Part shown: positions 36,046 through 48,400 of the stretch, in pieces
How positions within the stretch are numbered: the stretch's first letter is position 1
How the letters are laid out: the number at the start of each line of letters is the position of its first letter
Source of the DNA: Rhabditophanes sp. KR3021
Taxonomy: Eukaryota > Nematoda > Chromadorea > Rhabditida > Alloionematidae
Assembly: GCA_963281155.1 (NCBI GenBank)
Contig: CAUJLY010000005.1
Location: 1,116,001-1,180,000 of the forward strand
Direction of reading: 5' to 3'
DNA: 64,000 bases
Position numbers and translations under genes: made by a program
Notes under the pieces: model-generated
Database searches by the model: none
Told to the model about the DNA's origin: nothing
The model's input: only the letters and a program-made list of their open reading frames with translations

Positions 36046-39000
36046 TTGATGATGTTAGTTTTGCAGTTTCTTTTATTTGTTGCTGGTCTAACTAAAGCTC
36101 AGATAACGACAACTACAGGTGGGCCTTCAAGCACAACAGCGGTAATGCCATCCACAGGGATCATTGCCAATCTAACTATCGGCATGCAATTCCCTTATAA
36201 CCTTGAAGCTGTCCGCAAATGGCAGGGTTACCGTGAATCGGCAGCAGCAGTCTCCAAAGCCCTCGAATACGCTCGCAAAAATCAAACGATCCTCAATCGA
36301 GTCAACTTTGACTACCAATGGCGTCTGCCTGAGTGTGACCAAATTAAAGCCGCTGGCTTAACGTTCGAAATGATTGATAAGACTAAAGTTACTAATATGA
36401 TTGGGCCACCTTGTTCTGTGTAGGTTAAATTTTTTAAAGTAATTGTAAGATCTAAGATTTGTAGTGCCGCTGGAACAGTTGGAAACATTGCAGCATTTTA
36501 TAATCAACCCATTTATTTGTGGTAGGTTTTCGTGGTTTTGAAGAAGTATTTATATTTTTGCTGAGTTAAAATGTGGAAAGAATCCTAGTTCTAGTTTTAC
36601 TATATCGTCTTTTAGGGGTACGAGTATGTTTTCTGACTTCTCCAATAAAGGCAAGGTTGTATTTGGGGGAGTTTAAATTAAAACAATAATTTCAGTCAGT
36701 TTCCCAACAATCGTTCAAATCATGCCCAACTTTGCAGACTTTTCATTGGCACTCGGACAACTATTGATGTACTATTCTTGGCCGACAATAAGTGTAATGT
36801 ACTATAGCAACCCCGAACAAATAACGCGTTGCTCACGTTTCTCTGACATTCTTGAGACGACCATCAATACCAAATTTCCTGACATCACCATCAACTACAA
36901 AAGACAAATAGCCAACTGGACTGCAGCTAATCTTAAGAAGCATGCTCAGATAGTTAAAGATGGTTCAAGAGTAGTCGTACTTTGCATTGATGACATCGTC
37001 AAAAGACGTCAAATTATGCTTAGTTACGAAGACATGGGGATGAAGTCGTCTGATTATGTTTATATAAATGTAAGCCATACAACAAACTATTAAAATAAAT
37101 AATATCGTCCAGGTCGATTCCCAAATGAGTGCATACGTCGATGAAGAAGACTTAAATTGGCTTTTAGATCAAAACACAATCAAAGATGGCCTAGACGCCA
37201 AAGCCTTATCAATGCAACCGTATCTGTTTTACTTCGGTTTTTCTATGAAAGGTGGTATTTCTGATCAACAACATGCATTACGAAAAAATATGCCTGGTAA
37301 GTTTTGTGTTATTATGTACTGAAATAATATCTTTCGATAGCTTATATGAAAGAAGCTCCTTGGTTGTGTAATGAAGATTGTGCGAATGTAACTATAGGCA
37401 GTTATTATGCTGGGTACCTTTTTGATACGTCATTTGTGTACTTTTGGTCGTTAGCTCAGGCTATCAATGATATGAGTGGGAGGATGGATATTAATAATAT
37501 CGTTAGGAATGGAAGTCTTATTACGCAGTATTCAAAAGGAGTCTTTAAGGTAACTTCAAATGGAAGGCTTTTAATTGGTTTTTAAGGGAATGACTGGCGA
37601 GTATACACTTGACAAGAACATGACTAGAAATAGCATATTTCAATTTGGGACTTATGCGGACTCGATGAATAATGTAACCCCGTGGGTTTTTTATACAATC
37701 GAAAACGCGGAAGTAGTAAGTAAAAAGTGAAGTAATTAGATAATTATTTTTTAGAAAACTTCACTTCAATACACTGATCCCCTTAACACTTTATTCAAAC
37801 CTCGTTCCAATTTTTTCCCACTAAATGTCCCGAAATGCGGTTACAGAAACGAACTTTGTCCAGATCCCTTTTATGTAACTAATCCAATTGGTTTCGTAGG
37901 TATAATTGTAGGATCAATTTTACTAGTCTTGATTTTTTTGTTCATAATCGGATATGTTTTTCGCCTTCGTCATCTTGAACAAAAAAGACTTGATGATTTG
38001 TGGAGAGTTCACTTTATGAGTCTAACTAAATATTCAACTTATAAAGGAAGTTTGACTGATATGCAATCAAAAAGAAGTTTGATGTCAACACCAAGTTCAA
38101 ATTCCAAACAAATGTCTTTTAATGAAAAGAAAGGTGGAAGGTATGTAGTGTATGTATTAAATGGAGATTTGGTAGTTGGCTGCGAGCATAGTAGTATGTA
38201 TGTATTGAAAAATTCTGAAATGAAGCATTTAAGAGCAATGAAGGCACTTGAGAGTGATTGTATTAATAAATTTATGGGACTGTCAATTGATGGAACCACT
38301 ATTTTTTCTCTGTGGAAATATTGTAGCAGAGGGAGCTTACAGGATGTCTTGACGAACAATACTTCTATCACAATCGACGCTTTCTTTACATTTTCTCTGA
38401 TAAAAGATTTGTGTGAAGGATTAGCAGCTATTGCTCAGTCGGCTGTATTAGTCCATGGCAATATAAACTCAACTACTTGCTTATTAGATGAAAGATGGTC
38501 ACTTCGACTGTCTAATTTCGGAATTCCTTTCATTAGATCAAATGAAAAGAAAGCAGATAAAGATTTATTATGGACGGCACCAGAACTACTAAGAGATCCT
38601 ATGAAATTACCAAACACTCAATCAGATGTCTTTGCAGCAGCTATAGTTTGTTCAGAAATAATTAATCAAAAACTAGCTTATGAAAATTCAGAGTTTAATA
38701 ACGGCCATGAAGAAATAGTCTATATGCTAAAGAATGCCAAGCAAAGAATATGTAGACCGACTCTTGATCCAGCTGTCCCGGATATGAATAGTGCTTTGGT
38801 ATGTTCAAATTTGAAATAGTTTATAATCTGCTTTTTAGAATCATCTAGTGAGAGATATGTGGTTAGAAAACCCATCAGACAGACCCAAAATTGAGACAAT
38901 TAGAAGTTTAATAAAGCAAATGAATCCTGGAAATACGCAAAATTTGATGGATCATGTATTTGGAATGCTTGAAAGTTATGCTTCCAGCCTAGAAGATGAC

Positions 39001-39729
39001 ATTCAACAAAGAACTAAAGAATTAGTCGAGGAACAAAAGAAAGCTGACAATTTGTTGTTCAGAATGTTGCCTCGTCAAGTTGCTGAGAAGTTAAAATTAG
39101 GACAGACGGTTGTTCCTGAAAATTTTGATTCTGTTACTATTTTCTTCTCTGACGTGGTCCAGTTCACGACGTTGGCTTCTAAATGTTCAAATGTGCAAGT
39201 TGTTGATTTGTTGAATAACTTGTATACTATATTTGATGAAATTATAAATTCTCATGATGTTTTCAAAGTTGAGACCATTGGTGATGGATATTTATGTGTG
39301 AGTGGATTACCACATAGAAATGGCTACAAACATGTTAAAGAAGTTGCAGATATGTCTTTAGAATTGATTTCTAAATTAGTTGATTTTAGAATTCCTCACT
39401 TGCCCTTGGAACGGATCAGGATTCGTGTAGGTATGCACTCCAATTCTTGTGTTGCAGGGGTTGTCGGTGTTGCCATGCCTAAGTATTGTCTGTTTGGTGA
39501 TGCCGTAAATACAGCATCACGCATGGAATCGAGTTCCAAGCCTTCCCAAATTCATATGACATCTGATGCAAATGCCTTATTGAACCAGCATTACTCACAA
39601 TATATAACTGAATCACGTGGAGAAATCAACATCAAAGGAAAAGGCCAGATGGAAACGTTTTGGTTGCTTGGTAAAGAAGGTGGCAACTTATTGTATGATG
39701 ATCCTAATTATAATATTATTAAGAAATAA
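36046..39729 (+). CDS. Receptor guanylyl cyclase D (9 exons)
   Basis: My full model is 36046-36419, 36465-36521, 36616-36650, 36696-37069, 37113-37296, 37341-37549, 37587-37715, 37755-38798 and 38839-39729, in frame throughout and 1098 residues long. Order: signal peptide (MLVLQFLLFVAGLTKAQ), ANF-type ligand domain (IANLTIGMQFPYNLEAV), one membrane helix (VGSILLVLIFLFIIGYVF), pseudokinase ([19 protein letters not shown]), coiled coil (RTKELVEEQKKADNLLF), cyclase ([38 protein letters not shown]). All metal- and guanine-binding residues are present. The intron at 36651-36695 uses a GC donor (AAA G|GCAAGG). It is the only cluster member on the plus strand and is most like gene C. Confidence 0.93.
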
Positions 39730-41287
39730 TATTCTTCTATGTATAAACTCTTTGATTAAACTGTGTACGATGATATATAAATTCAGTAATGTGCGGGAAT
39801 ATTATCGCACATACCAATAATTAATGTTTTTTATGAATGTTTATTTATTGTTTCCTAATAAAGATTATGTGTATGTATAATTCACCTATTTATCAAAGCC
39901 TTCCTTTTTATAAATTTGTTAGGTTGATACTAATAGTATGTTAATTTCGTAATATTGTTACTAATATTATGCTTTATTAGATGGGGTAAATAATATAAGA
40001 GATCGAAATGAATGCTCGCCGTTAAAATCTTTATTTCCTGCAACTGAAGGTATAAAAAATTACCCTATTTGTTTTGAATGTCTTTACCGTTATAAACGTA
40101 TGGTATTTTGGGTCTGTTATTTTTCTGCAGTGATGTATATCTGCATCCCCGACTATATAGACTTCAAACTTTTTGGCTACTGATGGACCAATAGTATCAT
40201 GTCAGACTGGAGATTTTTTTTGCAATATATATCATTTTGAATAACAACATCATAGCTGTTCTAATCCAAGAAAATAGTGGTGTAAAACATTCATGCACTA
40301 AACATTTTGGCTTGAGAGAAGTATATGTTTGAGTAGTTTGGTTTATTTTTGTATCTGGTTTTGAATTTTATATTACTCTTGGTTATGCTCTAATTGCCTA
40401 TGTTTATCAATCTATATTGGTGATTGATTTTATGCCGCTTCCTATATTTAGGAATTTCGCTACTTACTCAAATGATTTTTTATAATGAAGAAACTAGTCG
40501 AATTCAATTTTGAAATTATTTAAAAAACGGATTGTACTTTCAATTTATTCCAACAAATTTAACTCATTTTTTAATATTTTGTAATAATAAATTAACAAAT
40601 AAATGAAACTAGTAAATTCTTTACTGAAAATAAAATACATAATTTTGTAAAAGAACAAATCTAAGATCATTCTCTTTTTTCATTGTAAAAATTAAAATAA
40701 TTTGTTGTCAAATCATCTTGTTAGCAACAAATGGTTGTAATTAATTTAATGACGTATTATGATACAGTTTTCTGCAAAAATATCATTTTATCAATCGATT
40801 TACAGACGAACTAACGTTTTTGTCAAGAGTTTATCAGAATCACAAAGATAGCATATTTTTTGTAATCCGAATATTGCATCTTCCGTTATGATTCCTATGC
40901 AATTGAAATTCCAAAGAATGTTGTTGATATTTTGCTTGAGCATATAAAATAGTGTTTTTTTCAGTGTTCAACAAATAAAAGTTCATGGGTAAACTATTAC
41001 TCTTTCAATCCTATAAAATAAGGAACTTATTAGTATTACATCATTAAATTTGCTTAGACTATGTGTCTGATGTGTACAAATAAAAACCTTTTAATCATAC
41101 TTTTCATTTATGTATTATCACTTTAATAAACACATTCAAAACGAATATTTTAAAGAATATGAATTTATTCAATTCAAAATAACAAAAAATTAAAATTACA
41201 GCAAAAAAGCATTAAATTAAAAGACACAAATTAATTATTAAAGGAAATTAATAGGTTAGATAGAGACAAGATATACATGACTAGGAA
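39730..41287. other. 1.5-kb spacer between convergent genes
   Basis: AT-rich sequence with no supported gene. Polyadenylation-type AATAAA signals occur on the plus strand soon after cyclase D (about 39857), and the minus-strand gene ends at 41288. Confidence 0.5.
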
Positions 41288-42853
41288 TTAGTCGTCTTCG
41301 CTAAAGGAAGTTGTTGTTGAGTAGTTGCCTTTGATGCCATCTCGTACACTTATTTCCGACTCGGCTTTGTCGTTTTCGCCGCTTTCGTTATCACGTTGGT
41401 ACTTGAAGCTTTTTGGGATAATATTTGGATTTGTTGAACCGACGGAGGCCAAATCGAGGTGTTCATTTGCTGATGGACGGGACGTCGAATTACCACTGTC
41501 AAACATGGTACTTTCAATCAAATTGTTGTTTGCATCTCTATAGTACTTTCCAGAGGATTTCGGCTGATTGTTGGAAGCCAATGGAGTCATATCATAGTCT
41601 TTAACATCTTTGACCGATGTGAGTGGAAATTTCTTAAGAACAATCTCAGCTGTGGTTAGATCTTTGTAGACAAATCCATTTTTGTCACTTTTAGTGTTTA
41701 TATTTCCACTAATTACAAGATTGGGTTGAAATAGTTGACGTGCCGCTTCATCCGTTCTATAATAATTTGGAACATAAAATTCGGCTTTAACTTTGAAATC
41801 AGCAGTTTCACGAAACCCAAGGACCTCGGAATCCACTGTCTTGCCATTCAAAGAATCAGAATATTCTGAATGAGCACAATTTGTGTCACAACGATGACTT
41901 TCTTTGAACAAATGCGACCACTCTTCAGGATACTCCACGAATTTCCACATCCCTTCCTTCCGATGCTCCTTTTTAAGTTCTTGATGAACAAATGCGCTGA
42001 AGTGGAGCTCAGTTTGACTGCCACAAGAGACAAGGTTTGGTGTCGGGATGGACCTGAGAAAGTCTTCAACAATCTGTGTCCTGTCATGTACATCGGTTGA
42101 CTTTGGTAGAGGATCATAATTTTGACCTTCAAGAGAATAGAGTGAGGAAGAATCTTTTGATTTGCCACAGTCTTCCAATAGTACGGCTGCTTTCGTGCCC
42201 CGTATTTGATCTGTTTGATAGCCAGATCCGACTGTGCACACATCTTCCATTCTCCCAATGTCGTTGAGAGAGTCAGTGTTGGAATTTTCATTCAAAAGGG
42301 ACATATTATTTGATTGGGAATTTGAAACATATCCAGAATTAACAGCTCGACCAATGTTCTCATTATTAAGCGGTAAAAGTTGATCTGTCAAAGAGATGTC
42401 AAGCACTCCACTTTTCATTGATTCGTCCTTTAATTCAACTAGGCTTTGTTCCTGGTGATTTACCTGCCCACCAATGTTATTTACGTTTGTATCTCGAACA
42501 GTTTCTTGTAGATTAAAGTAAAATTCTGAAGTACAATTAACCATCTTCAAACCTTCATTCTCAACGACACCATTCTCCTTAGAAACAGTAGAAAGATGGG
42601 TAACCTCGATGTCGACAACCTTTTCCATTTTGTGTGTGGAATTGTTGGCGTAATGTGAAGCATAAAACGTGCCATTACTTCCGGTTACAAGTATAGTTTG
42701 ACCCTCCCTATTCCTAGGTACTTCAACATACTTGTAACGTGTGCCACCGACTGTAGTTCTCTTTTTAGTGTTCTTGTCTGCCATTTGATCAAGACGAAAT
42801 TTATTATACCCACCGATAGGCATGATAAGATTGCAATAGTTATTACAAAGCAA
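41288..42853 (-). CDS. unrecognised 521-codon hydrophilic protein
   Basis: A long uninterrupted frame with clear protein character but no domain I recognise. The N-terminal 60 residues are basic and ordered-looking (MADKNTKKRTTVGG, RYKYVEVPRNREGQ). The remainder is rich in Ser, Asn, Glu and Asp, suggesting disorder, with a short aromatic block (GMWKFVEYPEEWSHLF) near the middle. The C-terminus is acidic. No signal peptide or membrane helix is seen. In-frame ATGs at 42853, 42822 and 42781 compete as starts; the composition fits 42822 or 42781 best. Confidence 0.65.
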   Translation of the reverse strand: MLCNNYCNLIMPIGGYNKFRLDQMADKNTKKRTTVGGTRYKYVEVPRNREGQTILVTGSNGTFYASHYANNSTHKMEKVVDIEVTHLSTVSKENGVVENEGLKMVNCTSEFYFNLQETVRDTNVNNIGGQVNHQEQSLVELKDESMKSGVLDISLTDQLLPLNNENIGRAVNSGYVSNSQSNNMSLLNENSNTDSLNDIGRMEDVCTVGSGYQTDQIRGTKAAVLLEDCGKSKDSSSLYSLEGQNYDPLPKSTDVHDRTQIVEDFLRSIPTPNLVSCGSQTELHFSAFVHQELKKEHRKEGMWKFVEYPEEWSHLFKESHRCDTNCAHSEYSDSLNGKTVDSEVLGFRETADFKVKAEFYVPNYYRTDEAARQLFQPNLVISGNINTKSDKNGFVYKDLTTAEIVLKKFPLTSVKDVKDYDMTPLASNNQPKSSGKYYRDANNNLIESTMFDSGNSTSRPSANEHLDLASVGSTNPNIIPKSFKYQRDNESGENDKAESEISVRDGIKGNYSTTTSFSEDD

Positions 42854-43734
42854 TTAATATGTAGTAGTTGAAGAGATGTAAGTTGATGTAATTAAATTCA
42901 ACAATAATAAATCTAATGACAGGTACGTAAATGTAACGGCTAAAAATGATTACTCCCAAATGATGAGTTGTCAGAGTGATGGTTCTTTTTAAACGTTTCC
43001 ATTAACAAGAGTACATTTTTAATCACTTTTGAAGCCTTTAAAATTGATTGGATGGCAATGTCATAAAACAGAAATAATTGGGAAAAGTTCTGAGTGTAGG
43101 CATGTAAATAGCTTTAAAGCTGTCAACGATACCCCAAAATGTGTGTGATATGTTGAAAGTTAAGGAGGAAGCGCATCTCGTTCGATGATTTAAAATAAAG
43201 TATGTAAGTGCATGTTATGGAAAGGAAAAATGATAAGCAGAATTGTTAATTAAATAATGGATATTTATCAAAATGATTATTTAACAGCGTAACTCTTGAG
43301 GTGTCAATAAAAAATTTATTTTTTGCTATTACCTGATTTACAGTTATCTAATCAGTATATTTCTTTACATGTGTTTCGTCTTCTAAGGTTTGCTAAAATA
43401 ACACAAATTGAGGAATTGTCTTTATCTATAAAAGGATATTTAATCCAAATTGTGTAATATTGAGTAAAAGGAATTAAGAATTGGTTAATAGTGAAAATTC
43501 GTTCTCCGATTTGGCCATAAAGTGGTCCCCTTAGATTGCTAAAAAATAAAGAATATTAATTTCAAATGTAATTGATATTAAGTAGTTGTATAAATATTAT
43601 TTTAAAAGATTTATTAATGGACTAAATTAAACGTATTTTAAGGAAGGGGTTTTTTACATTTTTTTGTAGAATATAATCAGTTTGTGAATGAATCAAATTA
43701 AGTGCAGTTGGGATAAAGTGGTGTTATAATTAAT
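42854..43734. other. spacer upstream of the 521-codon gene
   Basis: AT-rich, nothing recognised; presumably holds the promoter of the minus-strand gene. Confidence 0.4.
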
Positions 43735-43767
43735 TTGGTGGTATATAAGAAGTTTACTTTTCAGCAT

Positions 43768-43977
43768 ATGTTCATTATTAAAATTATTAATTATGAACTT
43801 TGTGTTTTTCTACTATTAGTTTGTATTATCAGCATGAATGATACATTTTCAAATAGTAATATTGAATTTAAGTGCAAAAGTTTTTCTTTTGGAAATATTA
43901 ACAACGACCAAGCTAATCCACTAGAATTCCGTATGGACTGTGATTTAGCCCACACACTCCTTCGTGCTAGATTTTAA
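43768..43977 (+). CDS. possible small secreted peptide precursor
   Basis: A 69-residue frame starts with a hydrophobic leader (CVFLLLVCIISMNDTFS) typical of a signal peptide. The short mature part has two cysteines (FKCKSF and RMDCDL) and ends LAHTLLRARF. Size and layout would suit a neuropeptide or small effector, but there is no amidation Gly and I do not recognise it. A chance frame is possible. Confidence 0.35.
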   Translation: MFIIKIINYELCVFLLLVCIISMNDTFSNSNIEFKCKSFSFGNINNDQANPLEFRMDCDLAHTLLRARF

Positions 43978-44801
43978 TTGGACGAAAATGCAATATCGGC
44001 AATTGTAGTTACTTATCTTTGAATAACATTTCAACTAAATGGCTTCTAAATATCAAATTAATTATTTTGTTAATCAAAAATCTTAATAGTTTAAATTGAA
44101 ACGTATGCATTGTTTTATTATACTGTCATCATATCATTTATGCTTCCTAGAGACTTATTTTTATAGTTAAACGTAACTAATTATTTTTATAATTGCTTTT
44201 CCGTATCCTTATATTTTCAAATAAACTTTTCGTTAAATCCTTTTAAAATTTGTTTGTTTCTCAAAGATGTTAGTAAAAACATAATCAGGTAGTACAATGA
44301 TAGATTGAATGACCCATTATAACAGTTTAATATATATTATCCTAATGAAATTAACAAGGAAAAGTATCGTTAGTCAGAAAATACATCACAACTGCCTCTT
44401 TAAGATTCTAATAATATTTAAAAGGGTCGGTCGGTTTGCTTAAAGCAGAATTATCAAGAACCCAACTATGAATATTTTGACGTATAACATTTTAATGTTC
44501 TAATATTCACGATTAAAATCATTATGATCTTTTACAACATTTTCATTAAAATAAACTTCTAAATTTTACGCACAGTTTTAAGGGCAGTGAATTAAATGTG
44601 TATCACTGCCAAATTTTAAATCTAGCTTTATGTATTTATATGATATCGCTAATTTACATATTGGACAAATTAAGTTTATCTCCAGCTGTTTCTTGGCAGT
44701 TCATAGAAACCAATTATTAACAGGTCATATTTCTTTGGACTATAATATTCATATTTGAGTGGATTCGTTGCTTATAATATTACTATTAAATCAGTCCACT
44801 A
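43978..44801. other. non-coding spacer
   Basis: Very AT-rich sequence without supported features on either strand. Confidence 0.45.
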
Positions 44802-44805
44802 TTGA

Positions 44806-45543
44806 TTGGTTGTACACATCTATTTCACCAACTCAAGCAATCACGGATGGCTTTCTTATTTGATGGACCAAGTTCTCAAGTATCGCTTAAAATGGATGCT
44901 TCAGAAACCAAAGACAACGTATTCTGGAGATTCAGTTTATCGATGGTTCTACAAGAAAGACAACTTTTCTTCAAATATGACCGGAATGAGATTATGCCAA
45001 CCAAATTATGGTTCCATTTTGTATGAGTTTCAAGGCAATGCCAACCTAGTTCAAGTTTTTGCCTTGGACAACACTTGGGGCACAGTTGTCAAAGTTGCCA
45101 AATCTGGAAATTCGGTTAAGATCAAGCTGAACGTGCCAGCAACTGAAGCCAAGAAAGACACTATGGAAATAACTTTGTCTCCTAAAGATGACGGAACTGT
45201 CGTTGAAAACTTGTTTTATGTACTCGACTTTCACTCCAAATATGTTGAAAAAATGATTCAAGAGAAGGAAAGTGAAGAAATGCAATGAAGACCCAGTAGT
45301 TGGAGTCACCGGAACAGTATTCCCTCACACTTTCAAATGAGATCAACTGAGAAACAAAGCCTTGGGACCAATCTCTACAATGGAATTTCCCACATCAAAA
45401 AACGCCTAAGCATTGATTTCAACAGTAATAATTGTGTAAGGAATTTGGGCGATTTTCAGACTATGAATAATGTTTCGATTAACCATTCCGTTTACACGTC
45501 ATTATTCACTGAGCAACCACCAAGACTTATGTCAAAATGTAAT
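44806..45543 (+). CDS. unrecognised gene; long frame interrupted by one in-frame TGA
   Basis: A frame of about 160 codons (to TGA at 45286-45288) reads MTGMRLCQPNYGSILYEF, NLVQVFALDNTWGTVVKVA and SPKDDGTVVENLFYVLDFH. Beyond the TGA the same frame stays open for about 84 more codons (SLGTNLYNGISHIKKRL) to 45543. The 5' end is unclear: there is no good ATG before 44869, and a second frame over 44802-45026 also looks protein-like (FDGPSSQVSLKMDASETK), so a frameshift or missed intron is likely. I cannot say whether this is a live gene with readthrough or a pseudogene. Confidence 0.45.
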
Positions 45544-46157
45544 TGACTTGACAACTAATTTTCTTATACTTAAAGAAACACTTACTGAAGTGATGCCACT
45601 TTATAGAAAGTATTACTAACTACAAGAACCGTTGCAAAGGTCCAGCAAATTTCTGATATTTTAATTTACATTCAATAATTTCTGCAATAAATATACACAT
45701 TGTACAGCTTCTATGTAATTATGTTCTTCAATTTGATTTCAAAAGTATTTGTAGTAAAATGACACCCTATAGTTTTAATTTTTAAATTCTGCGTAATAAT
45801 CAACGTCCATTTACACAAAACAGAGAGACATTTATATAATGTTGTTCTCTTATAAACTGAAGTTGTTGATTCGTCCAATTTCAACTAATCTAGCTCAAAA
45901 GTTAACAAAATATCGGATGCCAGTCTAATCTATCTAATTAATTATCGGCTAATATAATGAGTTATAGCACACATAAACAAGCTCCGACCCATTAGATAGA
46001 TTAAGATAACTCCTTTTGTAAAACAAATGCTTGTTTTCTTACTTGGATTATGTGTATCTGCAGGTTTGGAACACGCCCATAGATTAGAAGCTTGTATATA
46101 AACAAAGTTTTTCCTCATAAAATCACTTCCTTATTGATTACTTTCATTAATAGAGTT
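45544..46157. promoter_or_regulatory. spacer with SKP1 promoter
   Basis: About 600 bp of AT-rich DNA; the last part should hold the SKP1 promoter. No specific site identified. Confidence 0.4.
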
Positions 46158-46714
46158 ATGAGTTCTACCTGCACACTTCCTGTCATGAGTGTCGATAAAG
46201 TCGAGTACGACCTTACTGGTAATGTCGTCAAACAATCCGGCACTTTGTCTCAAATGGTCAGTGGTAAGCTTTTATTTTCAATTGTCTTTATTAATTATTT
46301 CTAGACCTTGGAATTGATTTAGACTCCGAACAGCCACTTGATATTGAGAGAATCGAGTTGAATAACTGTTCTGGCCACATTCTAAAAGCAGTTATCGAGT
46401 GGGCCGAAGCCAACCAGAAGGCTCTAGAAAAGTTTGAGAATGAGACTGAATTTGAAGCAGTCCAGGATGAACTTGCCGAATTTAACGACAAATTTGTTAA
46501 TGACAAAAGATTGGTCATTTTTGAATTGATCTTGGCTGCCAACTATTTGGATATGAAAGATCTTTTCACAGCCGCAACCGATTTTGTCTCCGAAACATTG
46601 CGTCTTCATGACCCTGAAAAGATTCGTGAAATGTGGGGTCTTGAGAACGATTTCGATCCTGAAGACATCGCTGAGAAGAAACACGAGATGGATGTTGATG
46701 ATCCAAATGAGTAA
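46158..46714 (+). CDS. SKP1-like SCF ubiquitin ligase adaptor (2 exons)
   Basis: Exons 46158-46263 and 46305-46714 with a 41-bp intron give 171 residues, close to the family length. SKP1 links F-box proteins to cullin-1. The N-terminal BTB/POZ-like half is diverged but has the linker ILKAVIEWAEANQK. The C-terminal F-box-binding half is well conserved (LVIFELILAANYLDMKDLFT, then PEKIREMWGLENDF matching the usual PEEIRKTFNIKNDF). The last residues are acidic (EMDVDDPNE) instead of ending in the usual WCEEK helix. That suggests a diverged family member, as in expanded nematode skr sets. Confidence 0.88.
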
Positions 46715-47074
46715 CATTATTTAATTTGCCTATATTTCTCCTTCAAATTTGCTTAATAAACTTTTTCAATACCCGCCTGTGTGATAACTTACAAAGATTA
46801 ATTATTGACTGTTCAGCCAATCACAGTTATACATCCAGAAGTAAAAATGGAAGAATATTCAAAAAGAATAAGCCAGGAATATATAAAAAATTGAGTAGTT
46901 AAAATATGGGCTCAAATATTTACCAAACTACAAAGAATGTAACTGCGGTAATACAGAAATATTTTTGAAATGCGCATTCATTCAGCATGATAAAGATGAA
47001 ACAATGTGTTATACAAATTATTTCCTTCAGTTAATTACAACTAAGTTCCCAAAACTTATTTAAAGAATTATGTT

Positions 47075-47598
47075 TCAAAAGATGTAAATTTGGGGAGATA
47101 TACAAGAATTACCTAACCCACAACTATTTAAATTAGCGCAAATCTCTATTTCTCCACCATCCAAAGTCGGGTCTGTTGTAGTAACACATTCAGTACTATC
47201 AGCACAAATTTCGGAACAAATAAAACCATTTGTATTTGAATTGAAGAGATTACATACATAAGGTAATTGACAGGATAAGCCGTTTGTAATACAATTTTCA
47301 CCTAAGGTCAGTTTAAACAAACTCAAAGTAATACATTGCAATCTAAACTGGGAACATGTATATGTGGCTCCCGACATGAAGTTGAACCATTTGATTTTGT
47401 TGGATTGCAGTGGTATCCCGGAGAACAAAAATGGCGATCGCCAACTGCGACGCAATCCGCATCTGATTTACATCGTCCGTTTACTCCTATTTGGTTACAA
47501 AGACCAAGATTGTGATATATCCCTTTGACGCGACAAATGATGTTGACTTCCAAAAATATATTTGTTGGTAAAAGCACTGCTTTGTGATCTATGGAAAA
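47075..47598 (-). CDS. Cys-rich secreted-type protein fragment (2 or more exons)
   Basis: An exon starting after an acceptor at 47599 reads LGLCNQIGVNGRCKSDADC and FCSPGYHC. A 47-bp intron (47348-47302) joins it to ENCITNGLSCQLPYVC and CSEICADSTEC. Cysteine spacing in two similar blocks looks like small extracellular EB- or WAP-like modules. The upstream exon with a signal peptide is not found; the nearest candidate is blocked by a TGA in frame. The 3' end is either the stop at 47075 or a further intron from about 47100. Extracellular binding role is inferred only. Confidence 0.5.
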
Positions 47599-47639
47599 CT
47601 AGAAGATAAATGTATTGTATTAAAATTTAATTATGTACC

Positions 47640-48400
47640 TCAAACTTATTTCTTTTACTTCAAGTTGTCTGTCATTTAAATTATAAAAATTGTATTATCC
47701 AAGCTTGCCTTTAGTCCCACCTGAAAGATAATGAATTGGGAATATACTTGTCATTTAAATGTTAAAAAACGATGATTTTTCACAACATTATGATTGTTCG
47801 GAAGATAAACCTACAGTAGTGACACATATACCGGATTAAAAATAAACAATAATTTTGCATAAGTAAAGACGTCTTAGAGCTATATAATGCATATAAACAA
47901 ATTGTGTAAGACCATTTCTTAAATTTTTATTAATTTTTTTTCTTATGGTCACCCTATTTAAACTTTGCAAATTACATTATTATAGCTCATTATTTTAGTT
48001 GTCTTAGTAAGCCATTTAATTACCAAATAGATGCTTCAACCCAGTGTACTTCAAGTTATTTAGTGCATCCTAGTCGTGACTGCTAAAATAAAGTCCTCCT
48101 AGTAACTTCAAATAATATTAAAAAATAAAATATTGAGAAAAATTTACAAAAAATAAAAGAAATCTCAGATTTGGATCTTATGCATTAAGATCAATCACAA
48201 AAAATTGAAATTTGTAATGTCATTTAAACATCTGTGATTTGTTAGGAAATAGCATTTAGAAAAAGAATAAAACACCATGTAGTTAAATCTGCAAAAACCA
48301 TGTTTGCAAACTAAACATTTATATCCAACTTTTTATAACATTTTCCAGCAAACACCTTCAATAAGAAAAAACTTTATTAATAACTTTAAAAAACCTTAAA
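47640..48400. other. non-coding spacer
   Basis: AT-rich sequence with no supported gene; includes the 3' side of the basonuclin-like gene. Confidence 0.4.

Noticed and set aside
46780..46830. Possible short inverted repeat near the SKP1 3' end
   Set aside because: The match is too short and interrupted to support a hairpin RNA.
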